A stretch of DNA of 64,000 nucleotides, from NCBI GenBank assembly GCA_017521125.1, contig JAFXDV010000010.1, forward strand, positions 86,093 through 150,092. Direction: 5' to 3'. Under the pieces are notes generated by a model. That model saw only the letters and a list, made by a program, of their open reading frames with translations, was not told the DNA's origin and did no database searches. The translations under genes and the position numbers were made by a program. Within the stretch, counting starts at the first letter, position 1; every line of letters starts with the position of its first letter. This document shows, piece after piece, positions 33,051-41,182 of the stretch. The stretch is from Clostridia bacterium. Lineage in GTDB: Bacteria; Bacillota; Clostridia; Oscillospirales; Acutalibacteraceae.

Positions 33051-34829
33051 ATGACAAAGAACCCAACAATTGTAAAGTGGTTAGAAGAAATGAAAACTCT
33101 TCTTCAACCCGAAAACGTAGTTTGGATTGACGGAAGCCAGGAACAAATCGAGGCTTTAAGAGCAGAGGCTTGTCAGAGCGGCGAAATGATTAAATTAAAT
33201 CAGGAAAAGCTTCCCGGCTGTTATCTTCACAGAACTAATCCTAACGACGTAGCACGTGTTGAGGACAGAACCTTCATTTGTACTGAAACAAAGGAAGAAG
33301 CAGGTCCTACAAACAACTGGTGCGACCCAAAAGAAATGTATGAAAAGCTCTACAAAATTGCTAAAGGCAGTTACAAGGGCAAGACAATGTATATCATCCC
33401 TTATTCTATGGGACCTATCGGCTCTCCTATCGCTAAGGCAGGTATTGAGGTTACCGATTCTATCTACGTTGTTTTAAATATGGTTATTATGACTCGTGTT
33501 AGCCCTAAGGTTTTAGAGGTTTTAGGCGACAGTAACGACTGGGTTAGAGGTTTACATTCAAGATGTGACATCGACCCTGAAAACAGATACATCTGCCACT
33601 TCCCACAGGATAACACAATTATTTCTGTAAACTCAGGTTACGGCGGAAACGTACTTTTAGGTAAAAAGTGCTTTGCGCTTCGTATCGCTTCCTATCAGGG
33701 ATGGAAGGAAGGCTGGATGGCTGAGCATATGCTCATCTTAGGTCTTCAGAATCCTAAGGGAGAGGTTAAATACATTGCTGCAGCTTTCCCCTCTGCTTGC
33801 GGAAAGACCAACCTCGCAATGCTTATTCCTCCTGAGTATCTTCGCAAGAAGGGCTACAAGATTTGGACCGTTGGCGATGACATCTCTTGGATGAAGATAG
33901 GTCCTGACGGCAGACTTTATGCTATCAACCCTGAAAACGGTTTCTTCGGTGTTGCACCCGGAACCAACGTTCACTCTAACTTCAACGCTTTAGAGTCAAC
34001 CAAGAAGAACACCATCTTCACAAACGTTGCTTTAAATCTTGATGATAATACAGTTTGGTGGGAAGGTCTTGACAAGAATCCTCCTGAGAATGCTCTTGAG
34101 TGGAAGGGCAATCCTTGGAACCCATCAATGTTTGTCAAAGCTGACAAGTCTACCTATGCGGCTCATCCAAACTCAAGATTTACTGCTCCTGCAGAAAATT
34201 GTCCTTGCATTTCTGACGAATTCAACAAGGGCGCAGGTGTTCCAATCTCTGCTATCGTATTCGGCGGACGTCGTGCTAAGTGCGCTCCCCTTGTATATCA
34301 ATCAAAAGACTGGGTTAACGGTGTGTTCGTAGGCTCTGCTATGGCATCTGAGACAACCGCAGCAGCTGCAGGTGCAGTTGGTGTTGTTCGTCGTGACCCA
34401 ATGGCTATGCTTCCATTCTGCGGATATCATATGGGCGAGTACTTTAAGCACTGGTTAGAGATGGGCGAGAAGCTTGGCGACAAGGCTCCAAAAATCTTTA
34501 ACGTTAACTGGTTCCGTACCGATGATGAAGGCAACTTCATTTGGCCGGGCTTTGGCGACAATATGCGTGTTCTTAACTGGATTATCGACCGTTGTGAAGG
34601 CGAGGTTGATGCTAAGGAGACCGCTATCGGTTACGTTCCTTACGCAGATGACATTGACCTTACCGACCTTGATTTCGACAGAGCTACATTAGAGAGCATC
34701 TTAGAGGTTGACAAAGATATTTGGACAAAAGAGGCTGAGGAAATCGAGGAGCATTACAAGAAGTTTGGCGACAAGCTACCTTGCGCTTTAAGAGAGCAGC
34801 TTGAAAACCTTAAGAATAACTTAAAATAA
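33051..34829 (+). CDS. pckG: Phosphoenolpyruvate carboxykinase (GTP)
   Basis: 592 residues. The GTP-type enzyme is recognised by GYGGNVLLGKKCFALRIAS, the P-loop AAFPSACGKTNLAML (~244-252), DDISWMKIGPDGRLYAINPENGFFGVAPGTN, FGGRRAKCAPLVY and FIWPGFGDNMRVL. It interconverts oxaloacetate + GTP and PEP + CO2 + GDP. In anaerobes with glycolysis it can run as a CO2-fixing, GTP-making step. The ATG at 33051 follows AAAGGAG; the TTG upstream in frame includes that site and is rejected. It has its own promoter. Confidence 0.96.
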   Translation: MTKNPTIVKWLEEMKTLLQPENVVWIDGSQEQIEALRAEACQSGEMIKLNQEKLPGCYLHRTNPNDVARVEDRTFICTETKEEAGPTNNWCDPKEMYEKLYKIAKGSYKGKTMYIIPYSMGPIGSPIAKAGIEVTDSIYVVLNMVIMTRVSPKVLEVLGDSNDWVRGLHSRCDIDPENRYICHFPQDNTIISVNSGYGGNVLLGKKCFALRIASYQGWKEGWMAEHMLILGLQNPKGEVKYIAAAFPSACGKTNLAMLIPPEYLRKKGYKIWTVGDDISWMKIGPDGRLYAINPENGFFGVAPGTNVHSNFNALESTKKNTIFTNVALNLDDNTVWWEGLDKNPPENALEWKGNPWNPSMFVKADKSTYAAHPNSRFTAPAENCPCISDEFNKGAGVPISAIVFGGRRAKCAPLVYQSKDWVNGVFVGSAMASETTAAAAGAVGVVRRDPMAMLPFCGYHMGEYFKHWLEMGEKLGDKAPKIFNVNWFRTDDEGNFIWPGFGDNMRVLNWIIDRCEGEVDAKETAIGYVPYADDIDLTDLDFDRATLESILEVDKDIWTKEAEEIEEHYKKFGDKLPCALREQLENLKNNLK

Positions 34830-34837
34830 ATTTTTTC

Positions 34838-34866
34838 TTTACAAAAGGGAAATTTTGTGATATAGT
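34838..34866 (+). promoter_or_regulatory. rpsO promoter
   Basis: TTTACA, 17 bases, TATAGT; it gives a ~95-base structured leader before rpsO. It overlaps the region just after pckG, and no separate terminator for pckG is seen. Confidence 0.7.
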
Positions 34867-34869
34867 TTA

Positions 34870-34946
34870 AAGGCTACCGTTTGCGAGGCTTTAGGCGACT
34901 GCCGAAATTCGGATTCACCTGACCTTCTGCTTTGCTTACGGAGAAA
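34870..34946 (+). promoter_or_regulatory. rpsO leader, probable ribosomal protein S15 autoregulatory RNA
   Basis: The leader contains GGCTACCG, CGAGGCTTTAGGCGACTG, CGAAATTCG (a hairpin) and CTTTGCTTACGGAG. The order and motifs resemble firmicute S15 leaders in which S15 binds a multi-helix junction and represses its own translation. The assignment is by appearance; the fold was not computed. Confidence 0.5.
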
Positions 34947-34967
34947 AATTAAAAAGAGGTGAAAGAC

Positions 34968-35231
34968 ATGACAAACGAGCAAAAACAGGCAGTTATTGCT
35001 GAGTATGCTACTCATGAGGGAGATACAGGTTCTCCTGAGGTACAGATTGCGGTTCTCACTAAGAGAATCAACGAGCTTACCGAGCATTTAAAGGTTCACA
35101 AAAAGGACCACCACTCAAGAAGAGGTCTTCTTAAAATGGTTGGTCACAGAAGAAACCTTTTAGCTTACCTTGCAAAGAAGGATATCGAAAGATACCGTTC
35201 TATCATTAAGCGTCTCGGAATCCGTAAGTAA
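34968..35231 (+). CDS. rpsO: 30S ribosomal protein S15
   Basis: 87 residues: [55 protein letters not shown] and [12 protein letters not shown], all standard S15. It binds 16S rRNA early in 30S assembly. ATG 34968 is used because AGAGGTG is 7 bases before it; a GTG inside that site at 34959 is in frame but not a likely start. It is followed by a hairpin and then pnp, the common rpsO-pnp order. Confidence 0.97.
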   Translation: MTNEQKQAVIAEYATHEGDTGSPEVQIAVLTKRINELTEHLKVHKKDHHSRRGLLKMVGHRRNLLAYLAKKDIERYRSIIKRLGIRK

Positions 35232-35247
35232 TCTAATGCACAAAAAT

Positions 35248-35278
35248 AAGGCAGACCGCAGAATTTTCGGTCTGCCTT
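35248..35278 (+). terminator. Hairpin after rpsO
   Basis: AAGGCAGACCG and CGGTCTGCCTT around a 9-base loop. The T-run is poor (GTTGC), so it may be a leaky terminator or processing site between rpsO and pnp. Confidence 0.6.
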
Positions 35279-35315
35279 GTTGCAAGTTTATAGCAGTAAA
35301 AATTAACTGTTAAAA

Positions 35316-35392
35316 AAGGGTGTTTGAGGGTTTAGCGGTAAATCGAGTGCCAAGGATTTTGACATTGGATTTATTGCTTAACCCATGCCCTT
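35316..35392 (+). promoter_or_regulatory. Long imperfect stem-loop in the pnp leader
   Basis: AAGGG and GGGTTTAGCGGTAAATC on the left pair with GATTTATTGCTTAACCC and CCCTT on the right, leaving a ~28-base loop. The outer and inner stems are collinear. It ends about 33 bases before the pnp ATG. In E. coli a pnp leader stem is cut by RNase III and used for autocontrol; a similar role here is inference. Confidence 0.5.
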
Positions 35393-35424
35393 AAAATAAT
35401 AAATATTTTAATGGAGGTAAAAAA

Positions 35425-37602
35425 ATGTACGAGAATTTTAAAATTTTCACTACCGAATTTGCGGGTAGACCCCTTTCGGTAGAAATCGGTAAAATGGGAC
35501 TTCTTGCTAATGGCTCTTGCCTTATTCGTTACGGCGAGACCGCAGTTTTCTGTGCGGCAACCGCTTCTGCAAAGCCAAGAGATGGTATTGACTTCCTTCC
35601 TCTTTCTGTTGATTTTGAGGAAAAGCTTTACTCTGTAGGTAGAATCCCCGGTTCATTCACAAGAAGAGAGGGCAAGCCCACCGATAAGGCTATTTTGGCT
35701 TCCCGTGTTATCGACAGACCTGTACGCCCCTTGTTCCCCAAGGATATGAGAAACGACGTTTCTCTCGTTTGTACAGTTATGGCTGTTGACCCTGACTGTT
35801 CTCCTGAAATTACCGCTATGATTGGTGCTTCTATTGCCCTTTCTATTTCTGACATTCCTTGGGAAGGTCCTATCAGCGGTATCAGCGTTGGTTACGTTGA
35901 CGGACAGATTGTTCTCAACCCAACTGCTGCTCAGCAGGAAAACAACAAGTTACAGTTAACCGTTGCTTCCACAAGTGACCTTGTTGCTATGATTGAGGCA
36001 GGTGCTTATGAAATTCCTGATGACATTATGTTTGACGCTATTATGACAGGTCATGAGGAAAACCAGAAAATCGTTAAGTTCATTAACGAAATTGTAGCCC
36101 AAATCGGCAAACCTAAGTTCACATTTGAATCAAGCAATCCTGATGAGGCTATGTTCGAGGCTATCAAGGAGTTTGCTATTGATGACGTAAAGGCTGCGCT
36201 TGATACCGACGATAAGCTCGTTCGTGACGAGAGACTTCGCCCAATTTATGATGCTGTTCACGAGAAATTTGACGAAATTTATCCTGAACAGGAAATGGTT
36301 ATTGATGACTGCCTCTATAAATTGCAGAAGTTCGTTGTTCGTCGTTGGCTTCTTGACGAGGGCAAGCGTGTAGACGGCAGAGGAATTGATGATATCAGAC
36401 CTCTTTACAGTGAGGTTGGATTAATTCCTCGTGTTCACGGCTCAGGACTTTTTGCTCGTGGACAAACTCAGGTTTTAACTATTGCAACCTTAGGCTCTAT
36501 CGGTGACAGTCAGACTCTTGACGGTATCGATAGTGAGGTTACAAAGAGATATATCCACCACTACAATATGCCTTCCTACTCTGTAGGCGAGACCAAGCCT
36601 TCAAGAGGACCCGGACGTCGTGAAATCGGTCACGGCGCTTTGGCAGAACGTGCTTTAGTTCCTGTAATTCCAAGCGCAGAAGAGTTCCCATATACCATTC
36701 GTTTGGTATCTGAAATTCTTTCTTCCAACGGCTCTACATCTCAGGGCTCTATCTGTGGTTCTACCCTTGCTCTTATGGATGCAGGTGTTCCAATTAAGGC
36801 TCCTGTTGCAGGTATTTCTTGCGGACTTATCTCTGAGGGCGACCGCTTTATGACTATGGTTGACATTCAGGGTCTTGAAGATTTCTTCGGCGATATGGAC
36901 TTTAAGGTAGCAGGTACCAAGGCCGGTATCACCGCTATTCAGATGGACCTAAAGGTTCACGGACTTACCCCTGAAATCATAAAGGAAGCTCTTGCTAAGA
37001 CCCACAAGGCTCGTGACTATATACTCGATGAGGTTATGCTCAAAGCTATTGCCGAGCCACGTGCTGAGGTTAGCGAGTACGCTCCTAAGATGCTTTCGAC
37101 CAAAATCGACCCTGACAAGATTCGTGAGGTTATCGGTTCTGGCGGTAAGGTTATTCAGAAGATTCAGGCAGACTGTGAATGTAAGATTGACATTGAGGAC
37201 GATGGAAAGGTATTTATTACCGCAATCAACGGCGACAACGCTAAGCGTGCTCTTATGATTGTTGAAACCATCGCTAACGACCCTGAAATCGGCGCAATTT
37301 ACAGAGGTAAGGTTACCCGCCTTATGACCTTTGGCGCATTCGTTGAAATCGCTCCAGGTAAAGAAGGTCTCGTTCACATTAGCAAACTCGACGTTAAGCG
37401 CACCGAAAAGGTAGAGGACTGCGTTTCTGTTGGCGACGAGGTTATCGTTAAGGTTACCGAAATCGACGATCAGGGCAGAATCAACCTTTCAAGAAGAGAT
37501 GCTCTTGTTGAAATCGAAGGCGCAGTTGTTGAAGATGACGGCGAGGCAGATAAAGAGAGAAAGCCAGTTAGGAGAAAAGACAGACACGGTTTTCGTAAAT
37601 AA
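35425..37602 (+). CDS. pnp: Polyribonucleotide nucleotidyltransferase
   Basis: 725 residues. Two RNase PH-like cores (~1-220 and ~310-540) with SVDFEEKLYSVGRIPGSFTRREGKP, and GPGRREIGHGALAERAL plus QGLEDFFGDMDFKVAGT in the second. A KH domain (REVIGSGGKVIQKIQ) and an S1 domain (YRGKVTRLMTFGAFVEIAPGKEGLVHIS) follow. It degrades RNA 3' to 5' by phosphorolysis. GGAGG precedes the ATG. Its leader has a long stem-loop. Confidence 0.97.
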   Translation: MYENFKIFTTEFAGRPLSVEIGKMGLLANGSCLIRYGETAVFCAATASAKPRDGIDFLPLSVDFEEKLYSVGRIPGSFTRREGKPTDKAILASRVIDRPVRPLFPKDMRNDVSLVCTVMAVDPDCSPEITAMIGASIALSISDIPWEGPISGISVGYVDGQIVLNPTAAQQENNKLQLTVASTSDLVAMIEAGAYEIPDDIMFDAIMTGHEENQKIVKFINEIVAQIGKPKFTFESSNPDEAMFEAIKEFAIDDVKAALDTDDKLVRDERLRPIYDAVHEKFDEIYPEQEMVIDDCLYKLQKFVVRRWLLDEGKRVDGRGIDDIRPLYSEVGLIPRVHGSGLFARGQTQVLTIATLGSIGDSQTLDGIDSEVTKRYIHHYNMPSYSVGETKPSRGPGRREIGHGALAERALVPVIPSAEEFPYTIRLVSEILSSNGSTSQGSICGSTLALMDAGVPIKAPVAGISCGLISEGDRFMTMVDIQGLEDFFGDMDFKVAGTKAGITAIQMDLKVHGLTPEIIKEALAKTHKARDYILDEVMLKAIAEPRAEVSEYAPKMLSTKIDPDKIREVIGSGGKVIQKIQADCECKIDIEDDGKVFITAINGDNAKRALMIVETIANDPEIGAIYRGKVTRLMTFGAFVEIAPGKEGLVHISKLDVKRTEKVEDCVSVGDEVIVKVTEIDDQGRINLSRRDALVEIEGAVVEDDGEADKERKPVRRKDRHGFRK

Positions 37603-37610
37603 GTAAAACT

Positions 37611-37640
37611 AAACCCTTGAGAATTTTCTCAAGGGTTTTC
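37611..37640. terminator. pnp terminator, first of two identical hairpins
   Basis: AAACCCTTGAGA and TCTCAAGGGTTT around ATTT, then T-rich. The same hairpin recurs at 38355-38386. The left part of the converging small gene's last codons lies in it. Confidence 0.9.
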
Positions 37641-37799
37641 TATCTTTCGCAATTGAGTTTCTTTCATTTCTTCTAACTTTTTTTGACCGATATCCACATA
37701 AATGCAGTGGGCGCACGAGCCTGTTATATCTAAAGCGATTTCCTTTAAAACACATTGGTCGTTTCTTTGGTAGACACAGAAAATATTTTCACAAAACAT
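37629..37799 (-). CDS. Small cysteine-rich protein
   Basis: 56 residues with cysteines at positions 3, 8, 17, 29 and 32 (MFCENIFCVYQRNDQC and SCAHCIYV), suggesting a small metal-binding fold, and a charged C-terminal helix. The ATG at 37799 has AAAGGGTG upstream. I do not recognise a named family; similar small proteins occur in clostridial genomes. The stop codon lies inside the shared terminator hairpin. Confidence 0.6.
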   Translation of the reverse strand: MFCENIFCVYQRNDQCVLKEIALDITGSCAHCIYVDIGQKKLEEMKETQLRKIENP

Positions 37800-37903
37800 A
37801 TTATCACCCTTTAAAATATAACATACCAAAAAACAAAATGCAACCAAAAATGGTTATATAAATAGAACCGAAAACGGACATAATATTGTTTTGGGTGATG
37901 ATT

Positions 37904-38080
37904 ATGTTTAAAATTGATAATGAGTTAAAAAATGCAAACACTCCTCGCACAGTGCGATTTACCGAAGCTCTTTTTGAGAGGCTTAACAAAACTGCGACAG
38001 ACAATAATATCTCATTTAATTTACTTGTGTTACAATGTTGTAAATATGCACTTGACAACATAGAAAGCCAAGAAAACTAG
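37904..38080 (+). CDS. Ribbon-helix-helix (Arc-type) protein
   Basis: 58 residues. The stretch TPRTVRFTEALFERLNKTATDNNISFNLLVLQCCKYALDNI is an Arc/MetJ-type ribbon-helix-helix fold: a beta-strand with alternating residues, then two helices. It is likely a DNA-binding dimer. The ATG 37904 has GGGTG 6 bases upstream. No toxin-like partner is adjacent, so it is not clearly an antitoxin. Its target is unknown. Confidence 0.7.
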   Translation: MFKIDNELKNANTPRTVRFTEALFERLNKTATDNNISFNLLVLQCCKYALDNIESQEN

Positions 38081-38089
38081 CCAAAAACC

Positions 38090-38118
38090 TTGTAAGATTT
38101 TTAAATTTATGGTATATT
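38090..38118 (+). promoter_or_regulatory. Promoter of the PspC-domain gene
   Basis: TTGTAA, 17 bases, TATATT; 31 bases before the ATG. Confidence 0.65.
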
Positions 38119-38148
38119 AAATATGTAGACCGAGAAGGGAGAAAAACA

Positions 38149-38337
38149 ATGGAAAAGAAATTGTATAAATCAAAAACAGATAAAAAGCTTTGCGGTGTTT
38201 GCGGCGGTATTGCCGAATATTTAAACATAGACTCCACCGTTGTTCGCTTGATTTTAGTTTTGGCACTTTTCTTTGCCGGCTGCGGCCTTTTGGCATATAT
38301 TATTGCAGCTTTAGTAATGCCTAACAAACCTGAATAA
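38149..38337 (+). CDS. PspC-domain membrane protein
   Basis: 62 residues, all PspC: LYKSKTDKKLCGVCGGIAEYLNIDSTVVRLILVLALFFAGCGLLAYIIAALVMPNKPE. It has one or two membrane segments (~33-56). PspC domains take part in envelope-stress responses; single-domain forms like this are common in Firmicutes and their role is unclear. AAGGGAG precedes the ATG. Confidence 0.92.
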   Translation: MEKKLYKSKTDKKLCGVCGGIAEYLNIDSTVVRLILVLALFFAGCGLLAYIIAALVMPNKPE

Positions 38338-38354
38338 TTAAATTTTAAAAAACG

Positions 38355-38386
38355 AAAACCCTTGAGAATTTTCTCAAGGGTTTTGT
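38355..38386. terminator. Second copy of the AAACCCTTGAGA hairpin terminator
   Basis: Identical over ~28 bases to the terminator after pnp. It ends the PspC gene and, on the minus strand, is ~50 bases after the SOS-box gene. Confidence 0.9.
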
Positions 38387-38434
38387 TTTGCCTTGCGGCA
38401 GGTACAAAGAAAGGAGTGTAACAAAAGACAAATG

Positions 38435-38656
38435 TTAATGACAAGTTCTTTTTAGTTCGTATTTGTTAAATTGTATTATTTCTGCTTTTTTGGCATAGGT
38501 CTTATTAGGAAAAAGGGCTTTTAAGATTAAACGCTTAATTCCTTTGAAGAGTTTGCGCTCAAAACGAGCCCACTTGTCCTCCGCAAAAAGTCCGTATATA
38601 ATGATAGCAGCTACTAAAATTTCTATAACTGTTTGAATAAAAAATCTAAGTTCCAT
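38435..38656 (-). CDS. Small single-span membrane protein under an SOS box
   Basis: 73 residues. One N-terminal membrane helix (FFIQTVIEILVAAIIIYGLF, ~5-24) and a basic cytoplasmic or external tail (KWARFERKLFKGIKRLILKALFPNKTYAKKAE). AGGAGG is 7 bases before the ATG. The promoter is a perfect consensus with a perfect LexA box over the start of transcription, so it should be strongly induced by DNA damage. SOS-induced short membrane proteins in other bacteria (YneA, SidA, DidA) block cell division. No sequence similarity to them is claimed; there is no LysM domain as in YneA. The function is inferred from control and size. Confidence 0.78.
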   Translation of the reverse strand: MELRFFIQTVIEILVAAIIIYGLFAEDKWARFERKLFKGIKRLILKALFPNKTYAKKAEIIQFNKYELKRTCH

Positions 38657-38671
38657 TGTTTTTCCTCCTAT

Positions 38672-38685
38672 CGAACAAATGTTCG
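38672..38685. promoter_or_regulatory. LexA (SOS) operator
   Basis: CGAACAAATGTTCG matches the Gram-positive LexA/DinR consensus CGAAC-N4-GTTCG exactly. It sits between the -10 element and the Shine-Dalgarno of the small membrane protein gene. Confidence 0.88.
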
Positions 38686-38695
38686 GTACGTTTTT

Positions 38696-38724
38696 ATTAT
38701 AGCGTATTCTTTCTATTTTGTCAA
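38696..38724 (-). promoter_or_regulatory. Consensus promoter of the SOS-box gene
   Basis: On the minus strand TTGACA (38724-38719), exactly 17 bases, TATAAT (38701-38696). Ten bases separate it from the LexA box. Confidence 0.88.
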
Positions 38725-38807
38725 GGCTTTTTTAACATTTTTTGCCTTACAAGTTAATTATATTAAGTTTGGTGTCCCAATATTCGTACTTTACTCAAAA
38801 AATTGCA

Positions 38808-38836
38808 AAAAAAGAGCGGTTTTTTAAAAACCGCTT
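38808..38836 (-). terminator. rsmA terminator
   Basis: AAAGCGGTTTTT and an AAACCGCTC-type arm on the minus strand, followed by seven T. It lies just beyond the rsmA stop. Confidence 0.85.
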
Positions 38837-38840
38837 TGAT

Positions 38841-39686
38841 TTATATATTATTTGAAATTTCGGCTAACTGCTCTAAGGTCAGTTCTTCGGCTCTTGCAGT
38901 TTCCTTTAGTCCTGCGCTTAAAAGAGCGGTTTTCAAAACCTCTTTGCTTATCCCCATTGTTGAGGAGACGGTGTTAACAAGTGTTTTTCTTCTCTGGGCA
39001 AAGCAAGCCTTTACAAAGGCGAAGAATTTCTTTTCATCCTTTAAATCTATTGGCGGCTCTTTTCTGATTTTTAAGGTTATTACCGCACTGTCCACGTTGG
39101 GTGGGGGAAGGAAGGAATCACGGCCTACCTCAAAAAGAATTTCGCCCTCACTAAAGTAAGAAACGGCTACGGTAACAGCCCCTGCCTGTCGAGTGCCCAC
39201 TGTGGCGCAGAGTCGCTCTGCCGCCTCCTTTTGCACCATAACGGTTATGTTATCTAAGGGGAGCCTACTCTCTAAAAGGTGCATTATAATAGGGGAGGTT
39301 ATATAATAAGGAAGATTTGCGCAAACTGCAACCCTTTTGCAGTCGCTAAAATTTTCATGTATAATTTTAGATAAATCAAGTTTCATAGCATCTCCAAAGA
39401 TAATGCTAACGTTATCTTTGTCGGCTAAGGTTTTATTTAAAACAGGCTTTAGCTTGGTGTCAAGCTCAACGGCAACAACCTTTTTTGCTCTGTCACTAAG
39501 GCTTCGGGTAAGAACCCCTGCGCCTGGACCGATTTCTAAAACACCGGTCTCTTGGTCACAGGCACACTCTGCCATAGCAGGACAAACAGATGGGTCAATA
39601 AGAAAGTTTTGTCCCATTGATTTTTTTAAATCAAAGCCCTCGCTATTTAATATTTTTCTTAAAGTATTTATATTTGCAAGTTCCAT
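38841..39686 (-). CDS. rsmA: 16S rRNA (adenine(1518)-N6/adenine(1519)-N6)-dimethyltransferase
   Basis: 281 residues. It has SMGQNFLIDPSVC, the SAM site VLEIGPGAGVLTRSL, ANLPYYITSPI (NLPY catalytic motif) and the C-terminal helical domain with CFAQRRKTLVNT. It dimethylates two adjacent adenines near the 3' end of 16S rRNA. The ATG 39686 follows AAGGGGAAG; the upstream in-frame start is not supported. It is divergent from mnmE. Confidence 0.96.
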   Translation of the reverse strand: MELANINTLRKILNSEGFDLKKSMGQNFLIDPSVCPAMAECACDQETGVLEIGPGAGVLTRSLSDRAKKVVAVELDTKLKPVLNKTLADKDNVSIIFGDAMKLDLSKIIHENFSDCKRVAVCANLPYYITSPIIMHLLESRLPLDNITVMVQKEAAERLCATVGTRQAGAVTVAVSYFSEGEILFEVGRDSFLPPPNVDSAVITLKIRKEPPIDLKDEKKFFAFVKACFAQRRKTLVNTVSSTMGISKEVLKTALLSAGLKETARAEELTLEQLAEISNNI

Positions 39687-39743
39687 AAATCTTCCCCTTT
39701 TAATCAATTATATCAAAGGAACTCTACTGTTGCAACATTTGTG

Positions 39744-39772
39744 TTGATAAAGGTTTAAAAATATGTTAAAAT
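39744..39772 (+). promoter_or_regulatory. mnmE operon promoter
   Basis: TTGATA, 17 bases, TAAAAT with TGT before it (extended -10). A 10-base palindrome TGTTGCAACA (39728-39737) and CAACA/TGTTG repeats lie over the -35 side. Confidence 0.7.
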
Positions 39773-39808
39773 TACTTAGTTAATCACAATAAAAAGGAGA
39801 GTGACAGT

Positions 39809-41170
39809 ATGAGCGAAAAGACTATTGCGGCAATTTCTACCCCTGAAGGTCAGGGAGGAATTGGCGTTGTCAGAATTTCGGGTAGCCAGGCTTTCAGCGT
39901 TGGAGATAAGGTTTTTAAAAGTCTTTCAGGGAAAAAACTGTCCTCTCTTTCAGGATACACCGCACTTTTTGGAAAGGTGCAAAAGGACGGAGAGGTAATT
40001 GATGAAGCGGTGGCTACCGTTTTCAGAGCTCCTAAAAGCTATACCGGAGAGGACGTTTGCGAAATTTCCTGTCACGGCGGAAGATATGTTACCGAAGCGG
40101 TGCTTCGTGCCGTTTTAGAGGCAGGCGCTACTGCCGCCGCACCAGGCGAATTTACAAAAAGAGCCTTTTTAAACGGCAAGATGGACCTTGCCCAAGCAGA
40201 AAGCGTTGCAGGACTTATTGCGGCAAAGGGGGAGCAGGAACTAAAGCTTCAACTTGCGGCAAAGGATGGAAGAGTGTCTAAAGAAATTGGAGAGATTGAG
40301 GCTCTTCTTTTAGAGTTTTCCTCTGACCTTGCGGCATATAACGATTATCCTGATGAAGATTTGTCCGAGCTTGACCCTGAGAATTTTAACAAGATTTTAT
40401 ATAAGGCTAAGGGTGCTTTAGAAAAGCTCCTTAAAAATTACGATAGCGGCAGTCTGCTTTTGGAAGGAATAAGAACGGCGATAGTTGGCAAGCCAAACGT
40501 TGGAAAATCTACACTTATGAACCTTCTTGCAGGTAAAAATCGTTCGATTGTTACCGAAATTGCAGGAACAACAAGAGATATTATTGAGGATACCGTTCGT
40601 TTTGGTCAGCTTACTTTACTTCTTGCGGATACTGCAGGTATCAGACAGACCGATGATATAGTTGAAAACGCAGGGGTTGATTTGGCAAAGCAGAGAATAG
40701 AAAATGCTCAGCTTGTTTTAGCAGTTTTTGATACCTCGACTCCTTTTGATGATGATGACAGGCAGATTTTAGAGCTTATAAAGGGCAAAAACTGTGTGGT
40801 TGTTCTTAACAAAACCGACAAGGGAAGCGTAATTGATAAAGGCCTTTTAAAAGAATTTGAAATTGTGGAAATTTCTGCAAAAGAAGGCTTGGGCGCCGAA
40901 GAACTGCAAAAGGCGGTTGTAAAGGTAACAAATGCAGGGAATATCGACTCCTCTGCGGCAGTTCTTGTTAGCCGCAGACAACGTGACCTTGCTGTCAAAG
41001 CCTTAAACTCGGTAAACGAAGCGGTGGCTATTTTAAATTCAGGTATGACCTTAGATGCGGTTGGTGTTTTAATTGATGAGGCACTGACTCAGCTATATTC
41101 TATAGATGGAAAACGTGTTACCAACCAGGTAGCAGATGAGGTTTTCCGCCGTTTTTGTGTAGGAAAGTAG
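39809..41170 (+). CDS. mnmE: tRNA uridine-5-carboxymethylaminomethyl modification GTPase
   Basis: 453 residues. The N-terminal folate-binding domain (IAAISTPEGQGGIGVVRISG), helical domain, inserted G domain with GKPNVGKST (227-235), GTTRD and NKTD, and the C-terminal FCVGK with its catalytic Cys. With MnmG it modifies U34 of several tRNAs. AAGGAGAG precedes the ATG. It is the first gene of mnmE-mnmG-rsmG, which in most Firmicutes lies close to dnaA; here it is ~17 kb away. Confidence 0.97.
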   Translation: MSEKTIAAISTPEGQGGIGVVRISGSQAFSVGDKVFKSLSGKKLSSLSGYTALFGKVQKDGEVIDEAVATVFRAPKSYTGEDVCEISCHGGRYVTEAVLRAVLEAGATAAAPGEFTKRAFLNGKMDLAQAESVAGLIAAKGEQELKLQLAAKDGRVSKEIGEIEALLLEFSSDLAAYNDYPDEDLSELDPENFNKILYKAKGALEKLLKNYDSGSLLLEGIRTAIVGKPNVGKSTLMNLLAGKNRSIVTEIAGTTRDIIEDTVRFGQLTLLLADTAGIRQTDDIVENAGVDLAKQRIENAQLVLAVFDTSTPFDDDDRQILELIKGKNCVVVLNKTDKGSVIDKGLLKEFEIVEISAKEGLGAEELQKAVVKVTNAGNIDSSAAVLVSRRQRDLAVKALNSVNEAVAILNSGMTLDAVGVLIDEALTQLYSIDGKRVTNQVADEVFRRFCVGK

Positions 41171-41182
41171 GTAAAAGTCTTT

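Noticed and set aside
37904..38080. The ribbon-helix-helix protein as an antitoxin
   Set aside because: There is no adjacent toxin-like gene in the same direction; the next gene is PspC with its own promoter.
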